Source of the DNA: Owenia fusiformis
Lineage: Eukaryota > Annelida > Polychaeta > Sabellida > Oweniidae
DNA: 64,000 bases
Direction: 5' to 3'
Assembly: GCA_903813345.2 (NCBI GenBank)
Contig: CAIIXF020000005.1
Span: forward strand, 39,313,375 to 39,377,374
In this document: positions 23,901 to 35,900 of the stretch, piece by piece
How the letters are laid out: each line of letters begins with the position of its first letter
Numbering within the stretch: the stretch's first letter is position 1
Translations under genes and position numbers: made by a program
The notes under the pieces: generated by a model
Database searches by the model: none
What the model was told of the DNA's origin: nothing
The model's input: only the letters and a program-made list of their open reading frames with translations

Positions 23901-26900
23901 TATTGTATGATCATGTCATATTGTATGATCATGTCATATTGTATGATCATGTAATGATCATGTCATGTTGTATGATCATGACATTACAGTCATATTTTAT
24001 GTTCATATCATATTGTGCCATGGGTTTCTAATCACATAGACATTGTGGGTACACTTTCAGTTATTACCACAATTGATGGCTTCAAGAACTCACTAACCAC
24101 CACTGGGATCAGTCTAACCAACATTGCCTCTGTGGTAGCTGATGATATAACAATGCTGGCAGCCAACCTGACAAGTATTAAAGCAGCATGCACAGGAGAA
24201 CCCTTTTGTGGATCATTGCCTGATGGAACCATACTTCCTGATCCATCCGTCTTCACTTCAGTAAGTTTCAACACCACAATATATTATAATTACATACAGC
24301 AGAACATGCTTTCTGAACACTACCAGGACCAGCCAAAAGTGTTCAGTTGATTCCCAAGATGCTGTTCTGTAGTTTCCACCTCCATTCTTACACTCTTCTT
24401 TATTACAGATGCCAGACATCAATGCTACAGTTGATGCAGCTGGAGTAGATGTGAACATCACTGAGATAACAGAAGCAGCCACTTTAGCAATTAACATGGT
24501 ACCTGATATGATTAACACGTCTACATATGCACTTCTACAAGAATTTGTGCCAGTGATAGTAAATGCTTCAGCCATGATTGACCCTCATCTTGAAATGCTG
24601 AACATTACACTCAACTCGGTAAGGTTAATACTCGGGGTGGAAGGTGTGAGAATAGTGCAAAAAATGACTTTATGAGCTGGATGGAATTTCTGTGTATTTT
24701 TTATTCTATTTGGGTGTCTTGCATAAAGGATTTCGCCTGCGAAGTATATAACTCTTGCGAACGTATCTAAATACTGGTCCGAAGAAGACATACCTTGAAT
24801 TTTTAAGAAAAAAATTGGCTAAAAATGGAAACTACAAAAAGTCAAAATGTTCAACTCAAACAAATTTCTAGCTATCTAATATTAACACTATGTATTATTT
24901 AATGTTTTTCAGATGTTTAAGGACCTTCATTAGTGTACTAGTGTCCAGAAATAAGATAATTAAGGACAAAATTTGGCATTTTTCATCATTTTCGTTTTAG
25001 GCAGTAACATATAGTTCCTTATATCTTGAGTTTTATGCTGATTGGTTATTGCATTTTTGATTAAATCTGTTCTTGTACATGTCTCCTTTCATTTAAGATA
25101 CAAAAAATGTATATTGGACCACCAATGGTCATATTAGAGCTTTCAGATCTCCCCTACCCCATTTATTATGAAAGATTACCGAAAAATATGAAAAAGTAAA
25201 ATAACTTGAATTTATCAACTTTAACAATGTTGTAGCTATTCTATATCAATATTATGTATTATTTAATGTTTTTCAGATATTTCAGAACCCTTATTGGTAT
25301 ACTAGTGCCTAGCAATGAGACATTTAAGGACAGAATTTGGCTTTTTTTTATCATTTTAGCTTTCAGCAGTAATATATAGTTCCTCATATTTTAAGTTTAA
25401 GACATACTGGTTGTTGCAATTATGATCAAATCTGTTCTTGTACATGTCTCCTTCCATTTAAGGTATAGAAAATGTACATTGGGCCACCGATGGTCATATT
25501 AGAGCTTTCAGATCTTCCCTATCCCATTTATCATGAAAAATTAAAGAAAATTATGAACATATAAAATTACTTGAAATTATAAACTTTAACAAAGCTGTTG
25601 CTATTCTATATCAATAATATGTGGTATTTAATGTTTTTAAGATATTTCAGAACCTTTTTTGGTAAACTAGTGCCTAGAAATGAGACATTTAAGGACAAAA
25701 CGTGGCATTTTTTTTACTATTTTCGCTTTCAGCAATAACATATCTACAGGTCCTTATATCTTGAGTATTATGCTGACTGGTTGGTGCATCTTTAGTCAAA
25801 TTTGTTCTTGTAGATGTCTTCTTTCATTTGAGATATAAAAAATGTATAGTGGATGACCCATGTTCATAGTAGAGCTTTCAAATCTCCCCTACCCCATTTA
25901 TTAGGAAAAATAACTGGAAAATAAAAAAAAGGAAATAACTTGAAATTATGAACTTTTACAAAGCTGTAGCTATTCTATGTCAATATTATATATTATTTAA
26001 TGTTTTCCTGGTGTTTCAGGACCTTAATTAGTATTCTAGTGCCTAGAAATGAGACATTTAAGGACAAACTTGGCAATTTTTTTCATTTTCTCTTTCATCA
26101 ATAACGTATAGGTCCCTATATCTTGAGTTTTATGCTGACTGGTTGGTGCATTCTTGGTCAGATCTGTTCTTGTCCATTTAGGATATAAAAAATGTATATT
26201 GGACAACCAATGTTCATATTAGAGCTTCCATATCTCCCCTGTCCCATTTATAATGTAAATGAAAAAGTAATTTCAAATCATAAACTTTAACAAAGTTGTA
26301 GCTATTCTCTATCAATACTATGTATTATCACATGATTAGGAGTGTCTAAGCATTTTGATTGGTCAATTATGATGATGTATATTCGGTATCACACGACACA
26401 TGACTGATTTTCATGTGATACGGTGGGCTGTATCACTACGGAGTCAATACCAACGATGTGACGTCACTGATTATATCACTTCTAGCTAAGGAAAACAATA
26501 TGACGTCATACTAATACACAAACAAGTACGAATACACCGGTATGATGTCATATTGATTCAAAGCGAAATCAAAAATTATAATAGTTACCAGGAGTACAGG
26601 GTACTGAACACAATCATAACTGACCAAATCAAAATGCTTCAAAATTCCTAGACATGTGATAAAATCATCATCACACATTTCAGTTTATGTGATACAGGAA
26701 ATATTCCACTCGGGTAACAATGTATCACCACTCAAGCTTCGCTTTCATGGATGATACAGTATTACCTTATGTGGAATATTTCCTGTATCACCTGCTGAAA
26801 CATGTGATAACTGATATTATTTAATGTAACCTTCATTTGATTACATGTGTCTAAAGTTTACGGACAAAATTTGGCATTTTTAGCATTCTGCTTTTAGTAG

Positions 26901-29900
26901 TATCATATAATTTTCCACAATTATAATTCTTTGATGATAGATTGATTTATGTTTTTTATTGAATCTGTCTTCTTTGATTTAAGTTATAGAAAATGTATGT
27001 AAGACAACTAATATTTTTATTAGAGGTCTAAGATCTCCCCTCCACCATTTAAGAAAACCATCAAAAATAGAATAAAGAAATATGACCAATTTTTCACTTT
27101 CAGCAATAGTTGTTTATATTTTTAGTTGAATGCTGATTAGTTGATATATTTTAGATCATATACGAGGGTTGTCCCAGAAGTAATGCACTATATGCTCTAA
27201 TTTTCTCTAATATTCTTCAATTCAGCTGAAATTTTGTGTATATAACAATTGAAGTTTTATCTATTATATCCTGTAGTTTCAGCATCAAACATTTATAGTA
27301 AGTCTTAATATGGTTGCTATAACAACATGGGGGTAGGGGCTGGTGGGGCAGGTACCAATTTTTCTAATTATGAAAAGATCTAAAGTGTTACTTTATTAAT
27401 ATTTCTTTCCTTTAAATGATCAAAATGTTTGGGAAATTGTTAAATTTATTCAGCATGATGTTAACCAAGTACAAATTATGACATTTAGCACTGCAATGTC
27501 ATAATACCACATTTCAATAGTCACGAATTCAAATACATTCATAGTCAAGAAATTACAAAAATGGCTGCAATGTTGTTAACATGATTGTTCATAACTCTCA
27601 AACTTAATCCAGCAACAGCCTGATTTTTCAAATCTCCCTGGTTCTATGTTAGAGCTGCATTTACGTCATTTTAAATGTCTAAGTTGCCCATTACACCACA
27701 AGCTATATATTCAGATATGTAAGATCTCTAAATAATTTTATAGTTCTGAGAAACTCATCCTAAAATATTGTCCAACAATGTGCACTTTTATCGTATGATC
27801 TATAAAATGAAGCCCTCTGATTGGTCAGTTCTTGTGCTGTACCAATCTGTATTACTACTGAGGTTGTCCCCGTTGATCATCTCTGTCGCAATACAGAAAA
27901 TATTGGTACGGAGGGGACAATCTCAGTAGCAATACAGAGGATCACACGATAAAAACGTTATTGAATGATTTGAAGTGCAATACAGGATATATTCCGTCTC
28001 GATATTCTGTATTGGCACTCGACTTCGTCTCGTTCCAATACAAAATTTCTCGAACAGAATATATCCTGTATTGCACTTCAAATCATTTAATAACTTATAG
28101 TTTTGTTCATTGCCACATGGACAGGTTACGAGGGTTTGTTTGTTTGTGAGTACTGGTACAAGACATCCATCTTTGATATACCTTCAAAAAGGTATTGCAC
28201 TTTGAGATTCATAGTAATTTATAGTATGCTAACTTGAAGGACATAAGAAACTTTTAGAGCTCTTTTTAACTCTCATCCTTTTTTGCAAGCAACATTCTGT
28301 ATCATCAGACTGAATACAAATTCGCTTAACATTGAATTCCTTTGTCTTGTCTGCGGCACTGTAGTAACCATGGGCCATAAGGAGAGTGTCAACTTTTTCA
28401 TGATCAGTATTTAATAGATTGTCTATAAGTTGCAACTATCATAAGTGAAATTCAACCCATTTTAAAGATACAGTAACATTGCTTCACAAACCAAAGACAA
28501 TTAACTTTCCATTTTGTAATCCTTTCCAAAATCATCTTCTTGGTTGTTCTTCATTTCACAATGTTTGCATTTACCAAAATATCCCCAAGCCCAATTTCCT
28601 TCATGAACTTCCTAATTACACCACCCTTAGGTGTAATATGGATTCACCAAGCCTTTGACAACATTGCAATTGATATGAAGCAATTCAACCAATATGGCTT
28701 GATCACTAGTTATATGACACTACTATTATATATTATATAGATTCATGTGCAGTTTGCAACGTATTGTTACCAGAAAAGCCCTATGGTCAAAGCTAGAGAA
28801 TACCCGCCCCATTTGCAACTCGACTTTAAATGTCTATTTTTAGACTTGTTTACTCATGAAGTTCCTGAAACATCTGAAAAATATCAAATAATACATAGTA
28901 TTGATCTAGAATAGCTACAACTTTGTTAAAGTTTATAATTTGAAACTGTTTTGTTTTATATATTTCAAAAGAACAGATTTGATCAAGAATCCACCAACCA
29001 ACCAGCATAAAACTCAAGATATAAGGAACTATATGTAATTGCTTAAAGCGAAAATGATGGAAATGCCAAATGTTGTCCTCAAATGTCTAATTTCTAAACA
29101 CTAGTATACCAATGAAGTTCAAGAAACATTAAATATAACATTCAATAACACATTTTATTATTTCCATGCCGTGATACTCGTTCTCTCATTGGTCAATTTG
29201 ATACCATGTGACTAAAAATATATAGAGGTATTCCTTGTCTCCCTGCTTAGAAAACGTGTGAAGAGTGTATTCACTAAAAATTACGTCATTTTAATTGAAT
29301 AAATAGTGATATTCACTAAAAATGACGTCACATCACTGAATTCCCGGGAATTTAGTAAAAAGTATTTTTATCCGATATGACAGACGATGACGTTGTATCA
29401 CGAAGTCCTCCCAAGAAAAGGTTCAATACTGTATCACAAACGCGGGATAAAGATTTTACAAATGTATTCAAAATGTCAACTAATGAAAGCACGAAGACTA
29501 TGGACTTTAACATGGAAGATCCGAATCTAATTGTTGTAGTTGATGAAAACACAGAATGAAATCCTGCGATTATATATTATATATATTTATATATTATGGT
29601 GTGACAGAGATCGTGATTTATGACAGAATATTGGCAAACGTTTGGAAATACGTTGAAACTAATGAGGAAATAATAAAACAAATATTGAATTCTGTGATCG
29701 TTTAATATCTGTATATATTTCTTAGGGATGTATTCACCTCGCCCTTCGGGCTGCGGTGAATACACCTTCAGAAATATATACAGATATTCAACTCCACAGA
29801 ATTCAATATTTGTATAATATTGATATAGAATGCTACATTTTTATTAAAATTTATAATTTGAAGTTCTTTAATTTTTTCATATTTTCCGCTCATCTTTCCT

Positions 29901-32900
29901 AATAAATGGGGTCGGGGAGATCTGAGAGCTCTAATTTGAACATTAGTTGTCTACTATACATTTTCTATACCTTAAATGGAAAAAAACATGAACAGGAATA
30001 TATTTAATCAAAAATGCCAGTTGGCATAAAACTCAAGATATAAGGAACTATATGTTATTGCTGAAAGTGGAAATGATGAAAAATGCCAAAGGACGATTCT
30101 CGGTTTGGAGAACAGTCTCCTGGGCTAATAATTTTTTTCATGAAAAATATAGAAATATTACCCAAATTAAACTATGAATATTCAAAAGAGGACATTTAAA
30201 TCTACAAGATGTAAAAATAACAAATTGGTCTGAAGCAGGGATAACGCTCAATTAGACCGATTCAATAAAATACAAGTCTCGATTTGGGGAAAAAAGTTCA
30301 TCAGTGTACTGCGCTAATATTTTTTTGCGAAAAATCTAGAAATATTACCCAAATTAAATTATGACTATTTAGAAGAAGACATTCAAATCTATTTTATGTA
30401 AAAAAATCAAATTTGTCCGAAGCAGGGATAATGCTCATTTATATTGATGAACTTCGTTCTCCAAACCGAGAATCGTCCTTTAGTTCTTAAATGTCTAATT
30501 TCTGGACACTAGGATATTAATGAAGGTCCTGACACATTAAATATAGCATTCAATAACACATAAAGAATGGTTACATCTTTGTTAAAGTTTATACTGGTAA
30601 TTTGAAGTTATATTTTTATATTTTCCGGTCATCTTTCTTAATAAATTGGGTAGGGGAGATCTGAAAGCTCTGATATGAACAATGTTTGTCCACTAAACAT
30701 TTTCTATACCTTAAATGGAAGAAGACATGTACAAGAACAGATTTATCGAAATTGCATCAACCAGTCAGCATAAAACTCAAGATATCGGGAACTATATGTT
30801 ACTGCTGAAAGCGGCATTGATTAAAAAATGCCAAGTTTGTCCTTAAATGTCTCATTTCTAGCCACATGAATAGCAATAAAGGTTCTGAAAAAGCTTAAAA
30901 ACATTAGATAACACATAATATTGATAAAGAACAGCTCGACTTTATTAAAGTTTATAATTTCATGTTATTTTATTTTTTCATATTTTTCGGTTATTTTTCA
31001 TAATAATTGGGGAAGGGGAGATCTGAAAGCTCTAATATGAACATTGTTTGTCCACTATACATTTTCTATACCTTAAATGAAAGAAGACATCTACAAGAAC
31101 AGATTTGATTGAAAATGCAACAACTATTCAGCATAAAACTCAAGATATGAGGAACTATATATTACTGCTGAAAGCCAAAATGATAAAAAAAAACAAGTTT
31201 TGTCCATAAATGTCTCATTTCTAGCCACTTGTATACTGATAAAGGTTCTGAAATATTTTAAAGACATTAAATAATACATAATATTGATATAGAATAGCTA
31301 CAACTTTGTTAAAGTTTATAATTTCAAATTATTTTATTTTTTCATTTCTTCGGTAATTTTCCATAATAAATGGGGTAGGGAAGATCTGAAAGCTCTCATA
31401 CGAACATTGTTTGTCCACTATACTTTTTCTATACCTTAAATGGAATAACACATGTACAAGCACAGATTTAATCAAAAATGCCACAACCAGTCAGCATTAA
31501 ACTCAAGATATAAGGAACTATATGTTATTGCTGAAAGCGAAAATGATTAAAAAATGCCAAATTTTGTCCTTAAATGTCATATTTCTTGACACAAGTACAC
31601 TAATGAAGGTCCTGAAACATCTGAAAAACATCACATAACACATAATATTGATATAGAATAGCTACAACTTTGTTTGAGTCAAACATTTTGACTTTTTGTA
31701 ATTTCAATTTTTAGCCAATTTTTCTAAAAAATTCAAGGTGTGTCTTCTTCGGACCAGTATTGAGATATGTTCGCAAGAGTTATATACTTCGCAGGCGAAA
31801 TCACTTATGCAGGACACCCTAATAGAATAAAAAATACACAGAAATTCCATCCAGCTCATAAAGTCATTTTTTCCTTAACGGAGCCTCTGAGAAAATTTTC
31901 CACCCCGAGCAGCATTTTTTGCAAATATTGGTTAACAAAATCTGAGAGCCTTAAACTTATTCCTCCTGTTTGGTAGATATTATTGAACATTATTTTCTAT
32001 GATGAAACAAACCTGGCTTTCTTAAAAGAGACATAATTCATTGCAATATCCCAAAAGGCTGCTTATAGTCATCATGTAAAATAGCACACAAAATATTAAT
32101 ATGTAAGTATTGGATGTAAGGGAAGGGATGGAAATTAGGGACATGGAATGGAACAGTATATGGGCTTTCATTGTGGAACATTACTGGTATGCAACACACA
32201 TGTAACTGAGAAGAACAACAATTATAATGTTAACATTTATAACTTATATATTTTACTCTTATAAGTACACATATACGGTAATAACTTGAAAAATACCCAA
32301 TACTGATTTTTGATGTTCCAATTTTTGGACGAAAACAGCATGATTGCAATCTAATTGATTGAGAGTATTGTCACATTCCAAAATGGCTACCTTGTGTTCT
32401 GCTTTCTGATATGAAACAGCACCCATCCCTTTTGGATATGCTATCACTGATATAATACTGCACTTACATATGTAGCTGTTGACACCAGAGTCGAAAGATA
32501 TGATGAAGGACATGATTGACACAACCCTTGCCCCGATAGATGACTATCAACCCTACAGAGTCTATGCTACATATGGTTTAATTGGACTACAAATTATACC
32601 TGTTTTATTCACCTTCTTTGGTTTGATATTCTGTTGCTGTGGTTACAAGAAAAAGCCAATCCAGCGGAAGGGATGTCCACCTGCCACCAGCCGTACTTGT
32701 TTTTGCAGGTAAAATGTGTATGAGTGCAGAATGTATCCTAATTTTCTTTGTTCATAATTTTGCATATACATAGGTTATAGTTTATAGCTTCACATGGACT
32801 AGCTAAACTGTGTGCACTTCTTTCCATGGGTTCATTTTTGAAACCATTATAACTCAAGTCATAATTTGGTCTCAACTCACTGTTTATCCAATAGTTGACA

Positions 32901-35900
32901 ATGATTTTCTTGCTATTTGACTTGAGGTATCATTAGTTTCAAACTGACATTAATTTGAAAACTTAAAGGGCAACTAATAGCAGTATAGTTCATTTTCACA
33001 AAAAGCACCTGAATTTTTCTGTTACATCTACATGTATGTTGCACCTGGCTCCACCCATGCATCTTATCCATATTCTTTATGCTTTCTCTCCTTCACAGCT
33101 CTTCTTTGTTTCTGGTGCTATTCTCTACTGAATTCTGCCTGGTCTCTGCTCTCCTCTTCATGATAGGATCTAACTTTACTATCATCTGTGCCCCTTTACA
33201 GGATCTAACAGTCATGGATGAGGTGGGTATTGTATCATAACATGACTTAGCTGTTTAGGTTGATTATGGAACTGAAATGAAATGGAATTCAATATTGATC
33301 TTACTTGCTATTGGAACTCCTGAATTTATATCAATCAACTAAATAATCATCGGGGTGATTCAGTTCTTTGAATTTTCCTTTTGGTTTTACTTTAGGTCAA
33401 GGTTCTATTTTTTGTCAAGTACTTCAGACCCACTGTGGGAATCGTCCTCTGCAATAGACCAAGGTGGGATTCGGTTATAATTGTTTAGATGGACTGTTCC
33501 ACACTGTAATCCCAAGTCCTGGCAAGAGCCTTTAAAGTTGAAACCACCACTGTAAACCATTCACTGTGATAGTTTATATTTTTGCACTTTGCAGATTATT
33601 GATAACCCAGATGTATGGGGTGGTGTGCCTTATCTTCAGAAGATGTTATCTGGCTTTTTGGATAACTCCACTACATGGGTCCCTAAGCTTGGAGATATTT
33701 TGAGGTATGTACATGTATGCATCAATCTGGGACAGAAAGGCAACTTAAAAAATGTTTTGAGGAAAAATAGGCACTCGGCTTAATGTTACTATGACAATGA
33801 TTATACAGGGTTGGCCAAAAACAGTTACCAATTCTGGACAGGCAAGAATATAATAAATAGATGTTAACGTGTTTTGGCCAACCCTGAAATTATTTTTATT
33901 TCTTCAACTCTCGTAAGTGTAAAATTTTCACATTTCCATTTTTGTCGCCACCACAAACCATGGCATCTGTAACAAAGGGCAGGTGGTGACATTTTGCATG
34001 TTAATGCCTTGTACAAGTGTAAAAAGGTCATGCTCTAATGCGACTTTATCTTCTTTCATTCATTTATTTTTCCAGAAACTGTAGGTCCAACCAGGCAGTG
34101 TACACAGCGTTTGGTGCCTCTGCAATATTTGACCTACGCACAATGGTAAACATATCACAGGTATGAAGTTTTAACTGTATAAAAATTTGGTAATTAATTA
34201 TCACACCGAACAGAGTTTGAGGGGGATATTGGAAAGCCATCTGTCCATCTGTTTGTTCATCCATTCGTTTGTCTGTCCAGGCAATAAATCAAATACCGAA
34301 TTTGATTGATATTCTATAGACTTATGCTTTATGGGTCTAGGACCTCTGCCCAAGAGGGAATTTTCAAAATAGTTGCTCAATTCAAATTGGCCATCATTTT
34401 TCATAAAACATGATCTTTGAAAACTCAAATACCAGTGGACAGATTTGGTTCAAATTTTATAATTTGATACCTAGTAACAAAGGAGCTCTGTTCAAGAAGA
34501 AATCTTCAAGGTGGCTGCTATTTATCAAAACACAATAACAACAACAACGAATAACAATGACAACAACAATGATTAAAACATTTCTTGGGATTCCTAAGCC
34601 TATCTGCAAATCCCAGTTGGTAGATTTCTCAGAACATTTCATTTACGATTTGAAATCTATTGTTACATTTCTTGTTTCAGCTTCTGGGAGATAACTTTAA
34701 TATATCAAGTGCTGAGCCAGTCATAAGTGATACCATTAGTGGCCTTAGTGTCATTGACGCCAACACATTATCAACAGTGGAGTCATTATCCAACACTTCA
34801 ATGGCCTTTGACGTCTCTGCTATAACAGATTTGGTGAGTTTTTTTATGATACATAATTAGTATGTTTAATTTTTTTAGAAATAGATTTTAATTGGTAATG
34901 TATGTTCTCACATCAAACCCCTGTGCCCCCCCCCCCCCCCTCAATCTTACATAGGAATGTGAAAATATAGGAAAGTAAATGAAACAGTTCTCTCAACTTG
35001 AAAAATGATCACTCAATATATAACATGAACACTTTTCAATTTTAATGAACATTCATATAACATGAACACTTTTTAATTGACCTAATTTTTCTCCAAGGTG
35101 AACACCCCCTAGGTGCATTCATGCACCCTCTGGGTCTCTGAGGATCATGTTGGCCCCTAATGCAAGTCCATACGACAATCCAACGCATTAGAGGCGGTTC
35201 ACCGTTTAAACACCCCCATACTCGAACACTTATCTCAGTCCCAATAGTGTTCACCTGAGAGGGTTAACTAAAGGAGGATTAATTAAGGAAAAGGTTTAAA
35301 TAAAAAGTAAAGCAAATATATTAGACTATGTATGAAAGGACCGAGGGTAAAAGAATCCGCCTGAAATAAGTATATACAGTAAAGCCTGTATATCTGAACA
35401 CCTCTCTTTTCGGACACCTTTAAGGGAACACTTTCCATCCCATTTTTAATCAGCCAGAGATTACCATGTTCCTGAAGTGCGAACATCTGTCAATCCAAAC
35501 ACTTTTGCCCATTCCACGTTCCTAATAGATGGGTTCTACTACAAGTATATTTTTATTTTTCACAGCTGCATACTGCACATTCTAATATGACATTTGGCGC
35601 AATGGCTGACACTTTAGAAGCAGCAGGAGCAGCTACAGGGAATGCTGTGAGTATCCTTTCAATGTATATTTCTACTTGTTCTATTTAAGAATTTATTACC
35701 CAACTATTTTGTAATGAACATTAAAGAATGTAGAAGGGTTATAGCCGAGTTAAGAAGTTTTAAAACTTTTGACATAATTCTATAATATTTTTTGCACTCT
35801 TAATGTCTTGCTTATTTTCAATAAAAGTCTGACAGTTTTGACTTCAATCCTTTGATTTGTAAGGTCATCTGGCAAAAGCTCTTGCCAGAAAAGGTGAACA

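Larger units (their letters stand above)
24631..31909. mobile_element. Giant foldback element with tandem-repeat arms (prominin intron 8)
   Basis: Outer arms of about 230 bp starting CTCGGGGTGGAA (24631) reappear inverted, ending TTCCACCCCGAG at 31909. Each contains TGACTTTATGAGCTGG, CGCCTGCGAAGTATATAACT and GGTCCGAAGAAGACA or their complements. Inside, each arm is an array of units of about 366 bp: forward from about 24840 to 26330 (marker TGTAGCTATTCTATATC at about 24869, 25231, 25598, 25965, 26297), and inverted from about 28830 to 31680 (marker at about 28909, 29829, 30562, 30927, 31293, 31658). Further elements sit in the centre and in the right arm. No transposase ORF. The layout recalls FB/Galileo-type foldback transposons. 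Confidence 0.85.

Noticed and set aside
23673-24031. Long ORFs on both strands with MIMSYC / YDHVIL repeats
   Set aside because: Frames through an 18-bp minisatellite; no real protein.
33396-33463. Possible extra prominin exon (AG before, GTGGGA after)
   Set aside because: 68 nt would break the frame; exons 33099-33222 and 33595-33704 join in phase and match the family without it.
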